Positions 1 through 8,127 of a stretch of DNA of 38,715 nt are shown here, piece after piece. Numbering within the stretch: position 1 is the stretch's first letter; each line of letters begins with the position of its first letter. Source of the stretch: Gelidibacter sp035515035 (GTDB lineage Bacteria > Bacteroidota > Bacteroidia > Flavobacteriales > Flavobacteriaceae); NCBI RefSeq assembly GCF_035515035.1, contig NZ_DATJCA010000019.1, positions 1 to 38,715 on the forward strand, in the 5' to 3' direction. The translations under genes were made by a program, and so were the position numbers. The notes under the pieces were generated by a model. That model saw only the letters and a list, made by a program, of their open reading frames with translations, searched no databases and was not told the DNA's origin.

Positions 1-344
1 TCAAAATAAACATCGGCCTCAAGGTTATCAATGGTATGATCTTGTAATTCCTGACTATCAATACTCCTTAATTTTGAATTACGCTTTAGGTGTGAAAGTG
101 CCTCATTGGTTGCAATGCGGTACATCCAGGAGAATAACTTGCTCTCGCCCTTAAAACTATGGATGTTTTTATAGACTTTGATAAAGGTGTTTTGCAAGAC
201 ATCATCCGTATCATCATGGCTCACAACAATCTTTCGAATATGCCAATACAACCGCTCCTTATATAAGGAAAGCAATTCCTTAAAAGCAGAATCTTTGGTA
301 GCGGTGGATGTTAATCTTAAAATGAGTTCCTCTTCGTTGTGCAC
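1..344 (-). CDS. RNA polymerase sigma-70 family (ECF-like) factor, 3' end outside window
   Basis: Reverse-strand translation gives about 114 residues of a region 2 sigma factor. It has the YKERLYWHIRKIV helix, the DDTDDVLQNTFIKVYK core-binding segment and the FSWMYRIATNEAL -10 recognition helix. This is the usual start of an ECF sigma factor, which redirects RNA polymerase to a stress or envelope regulon. Region 4 and the stop lie beyond the left edge. No in-frame ATG exists upstream, so I chose the GTG at 344, just before HNEEEL; an ATT further upstream is the other option. Partner genes (anti-sigma factor, targets) are not visible. Family assignment is secure, regulon unknown. Confidence 0.88.
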   Translation of the reverse strand, partial: MHNEEELILRLTSTATKDSAFKELLSLYKERLYWHIRKIVVSHDDTDDVLQNTFIKVYKNIHSFKGESKLFSWMYRIATNEALSHLKRNSKLRSIDSQELQDHTIDNLEADVYF

Positions 345-820
345 AAAAGCGTTTTTTAATAAGACAATTGAAGGTATAAAAAGTTTAACGGAAGAAGTAA
401 AAAATATTATTAAAATATTTCTACTGATTATCAATACGTTGAACGGTAAAACTCCGATTAAGAGTAGTAATTATCGACGAATTACATTTTTTACTTGTTT
501 GGTAATAATAAAAGTAATATGTTTACACTACCTAACCTACTATATCGTCAGTGTTTCCCCAAGTACTGACAATAAAATGAAAAGGATGCACCTTGGTAGT
601 GGCATCCTTTTCTTATTAGTGAAACTCTGTTTTGAAAAGGAGCATGCTCCGGATAGAAAACGGATGATTATACTAATCCCGCGAATTATTGGGATGATTA
701 AATTTTCAATTAATTTTTACTCAAACTAACTTATTGGTTTTCCTGAATTCATGATGCCCGAAGCAAATCTCTGAGGTACTCGCGTCGTGGTGGAAGCTCA
801 CTTTTAATTTTGTATAGTCT
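345..820. other. Intergenic region between the sigma gene and the ABC exporter
   Basis: I find no supportable gene in these 476 bases. The open frame crossing them on the plus strand is the antisense shadow of the sigma gene. The region holds the 5' leader of the sigma gene (very AT-rich, about 360-520), a small inverted repeat (GTCAGT...ACTGAC, 547-570), the hairpin at 580-611, and a palindrome GGAGCATGCTCC near 640. I saw no clear TAnnTTTG box for the sigma gene. Confidence 0.6.
580..611. terminator. Hairpin, probable bidirectional terminator
   Basis: AAAAGGATGC (580-589) pairs perfectly with GCATCCTTTT (602-611) around a 12-base loop. The stem is A/T-flanked on both sides, so it can act in either direction. 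It lies 210 bases past the stop of the minus-strand ABC exporter, the only gene reading toward it, and is its most likely transcript end. Confidence 0.6.
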
Positions 821-2647
821 CTATTCGAAACTCTGCATATTAACCAACATTTTGTAAACGCCATTTTTTGCCATGAGTTCATTGTGTTTGCCTTGTTCAA
901 CAATTTCTCCTTTTTGCATGACTACAATTTCATCGGCGTTTTGAATGGTTGACAATCTATGGGCTATGACAATTGAAGTCCGGTTACGCATCATATTCTC
1001 CAGGGCAGATTGAACCAAACGTTCGCTTTCCGTATCCAAAGCAGACGTGGCTTCGTCCAAAATCATGATTGGCGGGTTTTTAAGGACTGCTCTTGCAATG
1101 CTTAAACGTTGTTTTTGGCCTCCAGATAATTTATTGCCAGAATCGCCAATATTGGAGTGAATACCGTTGGGAAGATCTTTCACAAACTCCCAAGCGTTGG
1201 CAATTTTTAAGGCCTCAATCACTTCTTCATCGGTAGCATTTTGTTTGCCAATTTTAATATTGTTGCCAATAGTGTCATTGAATAAAATAGAATCTTGAGA
1301 TACGACACCAAGCATGCCTCTCAATGACGACTGTGATAAATCTTTAATATCGACACCATCAATGGAAATGCTGCCTTCATTCACATCATAAAAGCGGGTA
1401 ATCAAGTTGGCTATGGTACTTTTTCCACTTCCAGATTGGCCAACGAGCGCCACGGTTTTCCCTTTGGGAACATTGAGATTAAAGTTTTTGAGAACCAATT
1501 GATCGTCGTATTTGAAGGAAATGTTATCTATCGCCACATTGGACACAAACTTCTCTTTAATTACGGGATTCTCAATTTCCATAATGGTATTCTCAGATTC
1601 CAAAAACTCCAGAATCCGATTGGCAGCACCGTTTCCTTTTTTAACATCATAACTTGCCTTGGCGATCGATTTTGCCGGCGTTAAAATATTATAGGCCAGT
1701 GTAATGTAACCTATAAAGAAACTCGGATCCATAGAATTGTCAATAAACACTAGATAGCCACCATATACCAAAAGGATTCCAATGACGATAATGCCTAAAA
1801 ACTCGCTGATAGGCGATGCTAAGTTTTGGCGATTTAGCAGGGCGTTTGAATATTTATAGTAGCGCTCGTTGGAATCTTCAAATTTTTTGGCAAAGACATG
1901 TTCCACGTCAAAGGCTTTGATAATACGAAGGCCGGACATTGTTTCTTCTAGAATGGATAAGAATATCCCCTGTTCCTGTTGTACTTTTAAAGATCCCTTT
2001 TTGAGTGATTTTCCGACTTTTGAAATTATAAAGCCTGATATCGGAATAAAAACAAAAACGAATAAAGTCAATTTAGCACTCAAGATGAGCATCGCAATCA
2101 ATGAAAATAGAATGGTCAAAGGTTCTCTGACAATCATTTCCAAAACGGCCAAAAATGAGTTCTTAACTTCATCCACATCCGAGCTGACCCGAGAGATGGT
2201 ATCCCCTTTGGTTTTCTCAGAATAGAAGGCTAGGGGTAAAGTGACTATTTTATCGAAGAGCACATTCCGTATATCTTTTAAAACGCCATTTCTTAAAAAC
2301 GTGATGTAATACATGGCCAGATAATTGAAAAGATTTTTCAGTAAAAACATGCTGATGATGATTCCCACCATTAGCATGAGAACTTTAAAATCGCCATACT
2401 TTTCAATTTTATCTGAAATAAAGAAATTAAGGTAATCTTCAACAAAGCTCTTGATATGCGCTATTCCTTCAAATGTAGGTTCAGCAACAATCTCGCGTTG
2501 ATCACTAAAAATAACTTTAAATACGGGAATTAAAGCGACAAAGGAAAGTGTGCTAAAAAGCGCATAAAGAAAATTGAAAAAAATGTTGAGGTAAGCATAT
2601 TTTTTATACGGAATAATAAACCGATAAAATTTTTTTAGATACTCCAT
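821..2647 (-). CDS. ABC exporter, MsbA/lipid-exporter type (fused membrane and ATPase domains)
   Basis: A 608-residue half-transporter that would dimerise in the inner membrane and export a lipid-like or hydrophobic substrate using ATP. Hydrophobic segments lie around residues 19-42, 88-117, 176-208 and 282-302, matching a type IV exporter membrane domain. The nucleotide-binding domain follows: Walker A GQSGSGKST (403-411), signature LSGGQ (507-511), Walker B IMILDEATSALD (527-538) and H-loop histidine 563. Length and order are normal for the MsbA/MdlB class. Its ATG directly abuts the stop of the upstream phosphohexomutase, so the two are almost certainly co-transcribed. Substrate cannot be read from sequence; the sugar-activating and glycosyltransferase neighbours suggest an envelope lipid or glycolipid (inference). 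Confidence 0.93.
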   Translation of the reverse strand: MEYLKKFYRFIIPYKKYAYLNIFFNFLYALFSTLSFVALIPVFKVIFSDQREIVAEPTFEGIAHIKSFVEDYLNFFISDKIEKYGDFKVLMLMVGIIISMFLLKNLFNYLAMYYITFLRNGVLKDIRNVLFDKIVTLPLAFYSEKTKGDTISRVSSDVDEVKNSFLAVLEMIVREPLTILFSLIAMLILSAKLTLFVFVFIPISGFIISKVGKSLKKGSLKVQQEQGIFLSILEETMSGLRIIKAFDVEHVFAKKFEDSNERYYKYSNALLNRQNLASPISEFLGIIVIGILLVYGGYLVFIDNSMDPSFFIGYITLAYNILTPAKSIAKASYDVKKGNGAANRILEFLESENTIMEIENPVIKEKFVSNVAIDNISFKYDDQLVLKNFNLNVPKGKTVALVGQSGSGKSTIANLITRFYDVNEGSISIDGVDIKDLSQSSLRGMLGVVSQDSILFNDTIGNNIKIGKQNATDEEVIEALKIANAWEFVKDLPNGIHSNIGDSGNKLSGGQKQRLSIARAVLKNPPIMILDEATSALDTESERLVQSALENMMRNRTSIVIAHRLSTIQNADEIVVMQKGEIVEQGKHNELMAKNGVYKMLVNMQSFE

Positions 2648-4375
2648 TTAGCTGAGATTCATGTCGTTTAGCATTGCGTCAATTTTTTTCTGTAATTGAC
2701 CATCCACAGATGTATAGTCTTCTACAGACGGCAAGGGCGCATTAACGCTCATATAAAACTTAATTTTTGGTTCGGTGCCACTTGGTCTTAATGCTATTTT
2801 GCTGCCATCTTCGGTGTAATAGATTATGACGTTTGATTTTGGGATATTGATATCTTCCTCTTTATTGGTGATAAAGTTTTTTGCTTTTGAAAGTTGGTAA
2901 TCCTCAATTCTGGTTACTTTAAAACCATTGATTTCCTTTAACGGGTTTTCTCTGGCGTCCATCATCATTTGTTTGATTTCTTGAGCGCCTTCCATACCTT
3001 TTTTGGTAATAGATACTAAATGTTCCTTATAAAGGCCATGAGTGACGTACAATTGCAATAGTGTTTCATAAAATGAACTGCCGTCAGCCTTTGCCTGGGC
3101 TTCGATCTCATAGGCCAGTAGGGTAGAGGTCACTGCGTCTTTGTCCCGTACAAAATCGCCTACCATAAAACCGAAACTTTCTTCACCACCTCCAATAAAG
3201 TCCAGCTCAGGAAAATCCTTAATCATTTTAGCAATCCATTTAAATCCGGTCAAGCCTTCTTTGTATTCTACACCGTATGATTTCGACAAGACTTCCACCA
3301 TGGGCGTAGAAACAATTGTGGATCCTACAAACTCGTTGCCGTCAAGTTTTCCTTGTTTCTTCCATTGCTTCAACAGGAAATCAGTCATTACCAACATAGT
3401 TTGATTGCCATTGAGCAGGATTAATTTGCCTTCCAAATCTCTAACCGCAACTCCTAAACGGTCACAGTCAGGATCAGTTCCTATAACAATATCTGCATTT
3501 ACTTTTTCTGCGAGCTCCAATGCCATTTTCAAAGCTTCCGGTTCTTCAGGGTTTGGGGATTGTACCGTCGGAAAATCGCCATCTGGAACTGCTTGTTCCT
3601 TCACAATATGGACGTTTTTATAGCCTGCACGTTTAAGCGTTTCTGGGACGGTGACAATAGAGGTGCCATGAAGCGATGTAAAGACAACCGTGATGTCGTC
3701 CTTAGCTTTTTGAGAAGTAAAATTTCCGTTTTTTACCGACGCGTCGATAAAGGCATCATCCACTTCTTTGCCAATAATATTTATGAATTTTTCTTTGGCT
3801 TTAAAATTAATTTCAGAATACTCCAAACTGTTTATTTTATCAACTATGGCTGCATCTTGAGGTGGCACCAACTGACCACCATCTTGCCAATACACTTTAA
3901 AACCGTTGTATTCTGGCGGATTATGTGAAGCGGTTAAAACAATCCCACAATGACAGCCCAAATGTCTTACCGAAAAAGATAATTCTGGCGTGGTGCGCAA
4001 ATCTTCAAACAAATAAACTTGAATGTCGTTTGCTGAAAACACATCCGCCACAACCTTGGCCAAGGATTTACTATTATGTCGGCAATCAAATGCAATGACC
4101 ACTTTAGGTGTTTCATCTGGAAATTGCTCATGCAAGTAATTGCTCAGGCCTTGTGTGTTTCTTCCTAGTGTGTATTTATTGATTCTATTGGTACCTACGC
4201 CCATAATGCCTCGCATCCCACCGGTGCCAAATTCTAAATCCTTATAAAACGCTTCTTGGATTTCTTTAGGATGAAATGCGATACTGTCCTTGATTTCATC
4301 TTGGGTTTCTTTATCAAAAGTTGGTGTCAACCAAGTGTTGATGCGATCTAAAATTTTCGGTTCAATATAAATCAT
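2648..4375 (-). CDS. Phosphoglucomutase/phosphomannomutase (alpha-D-phosphohexomutase family)
   Basis: 575 residues, the length of the PgcA-like branch. The enzyme interconverts hexose 1- and 6-phosphates through a phosphoserine intermediate, feeding nucleotide-sugar synthesis in the cytoplasm. All four signature loops are intact: active-site TASHNP with Ser150, metal-binding DPDCDR (301-306), sugar-binding GGEESFG (396-402) and phosphate-binding RPSGTEPK (530-537). Whether glucose or mannose phosphate is preferred cannot be decided here. The gene sits between a family 2 glycosyltransferase and the ABC exporter on the same strand, with the exporter start directly adjoining its stop. A TATTTTTG box lies just upstream at 4408-4401 on the minus strand, so it may also have its own promoter. 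Confidence 0.95.
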   Translation of the reverse strand: MIYIEPKILDRINTWLTPTFDKETQDEIKDSIAFHPKEIQEAFYKDLEFGTGGMRGIMGVGTNRINKYTLGRNTQGLSNYLHEQFPDETPKVVIAFDCRHNSKSLAKVVADVFSANDIQVYLFEDLRTTPELSFSVRHLGCHCGIVLTASHNPPEYNGFKVYWQDGGQLVPPQDAAIVDKINSLEYSEINFKAKEKFINIIGKEVDDAFIDASVKNGNFTSQKAKDDITVVFTSLHGTSIVTVPETLKRAGYKNVHIVKEQAVPDGDFPTVQSPNPEEPEALKMALELAEKVNADIVIGTDPDCDRLGVAVRDLEGKLILLNGNQTMLVMTDFLLKQWKKQGKLDGNEFVGSTIVSTPMVEVLSKSYGVEYKEGLTGFKWIAKMIKDFPELDFIGGGEESFGFMVGDFVRDKDAVTSTLLAYEIEAQAKADGSSFYETLLQLYVTHGLYKEHLVSITKKGMEGAQEIKQMMMDARENPLKEINGFKVTRIEDYQLSKAKNFITNKEEDINIPKSNVIIYYTEDGSKIALRPSGTEPKIKFYMSVNAPLPSVEDYTSVDGQLQKKIDAMLNDMNLS

Positions 4376-4455
4376 GACGGATTGATTAAAGTTAATATTA
4401 CAAAAATAGGCAATTCAGCAAATGTTAATTGATTAAAGACTATTAATTTGATGGA

Positions 4456-5403
4456 TCAGAAATTCAATTCATCATGAACAAGATACCGTTTTCTGTCGTC
4501 TCTGTTGCGTAAAATAATTTCGCCCAAAAATCCAGCAATGAAAAACTGGGTACCCATAATCATCGTGGACAGTGCAATATAGAATTGTGGACGATCGGTA
4601 ATCAAGCGACCGGAAGTATTTAAAAAGAGTTTATCGATTCCTAGATAAAGTGTAAAACCAAGTCCGATGAGTAACATAATCGCGCCCAAAGCACCAAAAA
4701 GATGCATTGGCCTTCTAGCAAAACGCGAGATAAACCAAATGGTCAACAAATCGAGAAAACCATGAATAAACCGGTTCATTCCAAATTTAGTGGTGCCGTA
4801 TTTTCGAGCTTGATGTTGCACTACTTTTTCACCGATATTTGAAAATCCGGCATTTTTGGCCAAAACCGGAATGTAACGGTGCATTTCCCCATGCACATCA
4901 ATATTTTTCACGACGTCCAGATCGTAAGCTTTGAGACCGCAGTTAAAATCGTTTAACTTCACTCCTGAGGTACTTCGTGCTGCCCAATTGAAGAGTTTGG
5001 AAGGCAAGTTTTTAGAAACAACAGAATCATAACGCTTTTTCTTCCATCCTGAAACCATATCATAGTGATCTTTGACAATCATCTGATAAAGCTCTGGAAT
5101 TTCTTCTGGACTATCCTGTAAATCGGCATCCATTGTGATGACCACCTCACCTTGTGCTTTTTCAAATCCAGCGTGTAGGGCTTGTGATTTTCCGAAATTT
5201 CTCGTAAAACGAATGCCCTTAACATGAGTGTCTTTTTCCGACAACTGTTTAATGATCTTCCAGGACCCGTCTGTACTGCCGTCATCGATAAAGATGATTT
5301 CATAAGAAAAATGATTGGACTGCATAACTTTTGCAATCCAATCATATAATTCAGTTAACGATTCCTCTTCGTTGAGTAGTGGTATAACTACTGATATGTT
5401 CAT
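4456..5403 (-). CDS. Family 2 glycosyltransferase, DPM1/GtrB (polyprenyl-phosphate) type
   Basis: 315 residues. The N-terminal GT-A domain carries the nucleotide-sugar motif IDDGSTDGS (from residue 39) and DADLQD (92-97), typical of enzymes moving a sugar from a nucleotide sugar to dolichyl or bactoprenyl phosphate. Two C-terminal hydrophobic helices (about 236-256 and 275-297) anchor it in the inner membrane, as in GtrB/ArnC proteins. The product would be a lipid-linked sugar for modification of lipid A, O-antigen or teichoic-acid-like polymers. It is followed on the same strand, after 80 bases, by the phosphohexomutase that could supply its substrate. A TACTTTTG box (5437-5430, minus) lies 27 bases before the start. 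Family is certain, acceptor and sugar are not. Confidence 0.93.
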   Translation of the reverse strand: MNISVVIPLLNEEESLTELYDWIAKVMQSNHFSYEIIFIDDGSTDGSWKIIKQLSEKDTHVKGIRFTRNFGKSQALHAGFEKAQGEVVITMDADLQDSPEEIPELYQMIVKDHYDMVSGWKKKRYDSVVSKNLPSKLFNWAARSTSGVKLNDFNCGLKAYDLDVVKNIDVHGEMHRYIPVLAKNAGFSNIGEKVVQHQARKYGTTKFGMNRFIHGFLDLLTIWFISRFARRPMHLFGALGAIMLLIGLGFTLYLGIDKLFLNTSGRLITDRPQFYIALSTMIMGTQFFIAGFLGEIILRNRDDRKRYLVHDELNF

Positions 5404-5459
5404 TTAAGTGGTTTCAAGTTGTAAGCATTCAAAAGTAACAAAATTAGTTCAAAACTGTT

Positions 5460-5984
5460 TTATTCTTTTTTCATGACCAAACCACCGATAAGCGAATAAA
5501 TAAGTCCAAAAAGACCGCTCATGGCAACCCAAAATGCTCCCATTAACGCAGGATTTGCAAACATTTCAACAATCTTCATCCCTTGATCGAGCATCTCTTG
5601 GGTCATATCCGGATTTTCTTCAATCATTTTATCTTTAGCTACGGCGATCATTTGGTTTATAAAATCAGGATCTATGATGTAATTAAAAATCAAAGAATAG
5701 ATCACGAAAACAATCGCACTGATCACACCGATCAACACACCCACTTTAAGTGCATCGCTTAGGCTCAAAAGATTAGCGTTGCTCTTTTTATATTGAGAAA
5801 TGGCATAAAAAATAACCATTGGAAAGATAAGATAGTAAATTGCAGTAGGCCATTGTGCACCTTGTATAGCTAATCCGGTGACATAAGTAACAACTGAAAT
5901 AACCACCATAACAAGGCCTAAGATGACCCCGTAATTAATTGCAAACTTCCCAGGGGAAAGTTTTTCTGTTTCCATGATATCCAT
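5460..5984 (-). CDS. DUF4199 family integral membrane protein
   Basis: 174 residues with four hydrophobic segments (about 16-36, 45-63, 80-105 and 149-170). The loop before the last segment is amphipathic and rich in Met, Glu and Asp. Length, topology and the FAINYGVILGL opening match DUF4199, a family found mainly in Bacteroidota with no assigned function. In related genomes it is often beside a DPM1-like glycosyltransferase, as here (56-base gap, same strand), which hints at a shared envelope role. The true start may be the internal ATG beginning METEKLS at 5975. A TATATTTG box 40 bases upstream fits a promoter. Confidence 0.85.
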   Translation of the reverse strand: MDIMETEKLSPGKFAINYGVILGLVMVVISVVTYVTGLAIQGAQWPTAIYYLIFPMVIFYAISQYKKSNANLLSLSDALKVGVLIGVISAIVFVIYSLIFNYIIDPDFINQMIAVAKDKMIEENPDMTQEMLDQGMKIVEMFANPALMGAFWVAMSGLFGLIYSLIGGLVMKKE

Positions 5985-6023
5985 AAAAAATTGGTTTAAT
6001 AAGTTTATATATTAGTTAGTAAG

Positions 6024-6031
6024 CAAATATA
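6024..6031 (-). promoter_or_regulatory. -7 box TATATTTG of the DUF4199 gene
   Basis: TATATTTG on the minus strand matches the Flavobacterium -7 consensus TAnnTTTG and would give a leader of roughly 30 bases. No TTG lies at a good -33 distance, so it is a half-supported promoter. Confidence 0.45.
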
Positions 6032-6156
6032 GAAAAACGTTACAAAAAATTTTCATTTCAGGTGGAATCTTGGGTTTTGAAAAAGGTAATTTTGTTTTGT
6101 AAATTGTAGGGAGGAAATGATTTCAATGCAAAAAGTAAAAATATACAGCAAATCTA

Positions 6157-6186
6157 TTGCGCATTTGTAAAAATTACTTAAATTTG
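6157..6186 (+). promoter_or_regulatory. Promoter of rpmE2: TTG-N19-TAAATTTG
   Basis: TTG at 6157-6159 and TAAATTTG at 6179-6186 are separated by 19 bases, an exact match to the Bacteroidota vegetative promoter. Transcription would start near 6193, leaving a leader of about 30 bases before the L31 ATG. Confidence 0.75.
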
Positions 6187-6223
6187 CACTTTCAAAAATT
6201 GAACGATATTAAAGTATTTAGAG

Positions 6224-6475
6224 ATGAAAAAAGATATACATCCAGGAAATTATAGACTTGTAGCATTTAAAGATATGTCAAATGAAGACGTGTTTTTAAC
6301 AAAATCTACAGCTGATACAAATGAAACTATTGAGGTTGATGGTGTTGAGTATCCACTTGTAAAGATGGAGATTTCAAGAACATCTCATCCGTTCTACACA
6401 GGTAAATCCAAATTGGTTGATACTGCTGGTCGTATTGATAAATTTAGAAGTAAATACGCTAAATTCTCAAAGTAA
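6224..6475 (+). CDS. rpmE2: 50S ribosomal protein L31 type B
   Basis: 83 residues, opening MKKDIHPGNYRLVAFKDMS and ending KFRSKYAKFSK, the classic L31 pattern. L31 sits at the 50S-30S bridge of the ribosome. The usual zinc-binding cysteines are absent, and the longer mid-section (DGVEYPLVKMEISRTSHPFYTG) marks the zinc-independent B form. It is transcribed alone: a strong flavobacterial promoter precedes it and an intrinsic terminator follows 18 bases after the stop. Nothing unusual in length or composition. Confidence 0.97.
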   Translation: MKKDIHPGNYRLVAFKDMSNEDVFLTKSTADTNETIEVDGVEYPLVKMEISRTSHPFYTGKSKLVDTAGRIDKFRSKYAKFSK

Positions 6476-6493
6476 TTTAGTTTCCAATATAGC

Positions 6494-6527
6494 AAAAGCC
6501 TTCAGATATTTTCTGAAGGCTTTTTTG
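6494..6527 (+). terminator. Intrinsic terminator of rpmE2
   Basis: AAAAGCCTTCAG pairs with CTGAAGGCTTTT around a seven-base loop and is followed by a T run. It isolates rpmE2 from the downstream nucleotidyltransferase gene. Confidence 0.9.
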
Positions 6528-6674
6528 TTTTCCATAAATAACTTACTTTTGAGCCTTGAAATTTTTCGAAATCGAAATAGTTGTTCTGTCGAGGAGCTTT
6601 AATTTCTTTCATAGGCGGATCTTTTCCATTTCTGATATTTATTTTGAGTGCTAACCAACTTCTAATTTTAATAA

Positions 6675-7850
6675 ATGAACTATATCCTTTTTGACGGTCC
6701 TTTTAGAGATAATCTTTTGCCATTTACCTTTACAAGACCGGTTGCCGATCTTAGAATAGGTATTTTGACCATTAGGGAAAAATGGGAAATGCATTTGCAA
6801 TCCACAACAACAACCGTTACGGAAGATTATCTTTCAGAAAAGTATCCAATGGTAGAAATGGAGGAGAACGTGATGATTAATGCTTCTTTCCTCCCTAATA
6901 ATGAGTTGGTAGAATTGGTCAGGAGCCTGAAAGAAAACCAGGCTATATTTCAGGATGAGGACGTGATTGCTTTTTTTACCACCGACGCTCAAGAGGATAT
7001 TGATTTTAATGATTTTGAGGCTATTGAGTATGATGGCGAAGTTCTTAAAGTGGAACAGGTCTGGGATATTTTCTCAAAAAATGGTGAAGCCATTCTGGAG
7101 GATTTTGAGTTGGTCACCAATGGGAGGGCCTCACAAGCCATATCTGCTACCAATAATATCATAGCACCACAGAATGTCTTTATTGAGGAAGGTGTTGTTA
7201 TGGAGTTTGTCACGCTCAATGCCGCCAATGGCCCAATTTATATTGGCAAAGATGCGGAAATAATGGAAGGCGCCATGGTTAGAGGACCTTTCGCGCTGGG
7301 TGAGCATTCTATTGTGAAAATGGGAACAAAGGTTTACGGACCTACCACCGTTGGTCCCTACTCAAAGATAGGCGGAGAGGTTAGCAACTCTGTTCTTTTT
7401 GCTCATTCCAATAAAGGTCACGATGGCTTTTTGGGTAATTCTGTTATTGGCGAATGGTGTAATTTAGGAGCGGATACCAATACTTCCAATCTTAAAAATA
7501 ATTATGCTGAGGTCAAAATTTGGGATTATTCCACAGAAAGTTTCGGAAGGACTGGTCTTCAGTTTTGTGGCCTTATGATGGGTGATCACAGTAAATGTGG
7601 CATCAATACCATGTTCAATACTGGCACGGTAATAGGCGTTAGCGCAAATATCTTTGGAAGTGGGTATCCGCGTAATTTTATACCGAGCTTTAGTTGGGGA
7701 GGTGCTTCTGGATTTACAACTTTCCAAACCAATAAAGCATTTGATGTAGCTAAAATGGTAATGTCCAGACGCGAAATAGAATTCTGCGACCTTGACCAAG
7801 CAATTATGAACCATGTTTTCGAGGCTACACGAAAATTTAGAAGGGATTGA
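6675..7850 (+). CDS. GlmU-like putative sugar nucleotidyltransferase with left-handed beta-helix
   Basis: 391 residues. The N-terminus (MNYILFDGPFRDNLLPFTFTRP, shown here as MNYILFDG then FTFTRP) resembles the Bacteroidota GlmU-family proteins annotated as putative sugar nucleotidyltransferases. From about residue 175 the chain carries hexapeptide-type repeats (VFIEEGVVMEFV, IYIGKDAEIMEGAMV, GTKVYGPTTVGPYSKI) that build a left-handed beta-helix as in GlmU or LpxA acyl/acetyltransferases. A GlmU role in UDP-GlcNAc synthesis is suggested by architecture, but the canonical pyrophosphorylase motif is not evident, so the substrate is open. It stands alone on the plus strand after the L31 terminator. 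Confidence 0.85.
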   Translation: MNYILFDGPFRDNLLPFTFTRPVADLRIGILTIREKWEMHLQSTTTTVTEDYLSEKYPMVEMEENVMINASFLPNNELVELVRSLKENQAIFQDEDVIAFFTTDAQEDIDFNDFEAIEYDGEVLKVEQVWDIFSKNGEAILEDFELVTNGRASQAISATNNIIAPQNVFIEEGVVMEFVTLNAANGPIYIGKDAEIMEGAMVRGPFALGEHSIVKMGTKVYGPTTVGPYSKIGGEVSNSVLFAHSNKGHDGFLGNSVIGEWCNLGADTNTSNLKNNYAEVKIWDYSTESFGRTGLQFCGLMMGDHSKCGINTMFNTGTVIGVSANIFGSGYPRNFIPSFSWGGASGFTTFQTNKAFDVAKMVMSRREIEFCDLDQAIMNHVFEATRKFRRD

Positions 7851-8018
7851 AGTATAATTTGATAGTCCTAAGGAATTTCATGTTATACTGCTATTTCTGA
7901 CATTCCTGTTTTTTGCTTTTACAGTTACCCTCTTTAACTTCGTCCAAACTGTTGGTTTTCACTTTGTAAATTCCCATTAGTAGTTAATGGATATTAGTAT
8001 TCGTTTCAAACTATTGCG

Positions 8019-8057
8019 TAACTTTGCGCATCAAAATCCAAAAACAAGTTAAATTTG
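8019..8057 (+). promoter_or_regulatory. Candidate promoter region of mtaB
   Basis: Two TAnnTTTG boxes lie upstream of mtaB: TAACTTTG (8019-8026) and TAAATTTG (8050-8057). The second has a TTTG 23 bases upstream (8023-8026), a long but tolerable spacer. The rest of the 277-base gap from 7851 shows nothing else I can identify. Confidence 0.4.
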
Positions 8058-8127
8058 TATTTTACTTTTAGAGATAGAGATTTTTCTTTAGAAGAAATTT
8101 CTGTTTTTAGGAAATGAATCCTGTATT

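Noticed and set aside
178..729. 183-codon plus-strand open frame
   Set aside because: Its first half is antisense to the sigma factor and its second half is AT-rich intergenic sequence with the terminator; no protein-like pattern.
640..820. Small inverted repeats (GGAGCATGCTCC; ATCCC...GGGAT) as a possible ncRNA
   Set aside because: Short stems without a promoter, conserved core or known RNA family signature.
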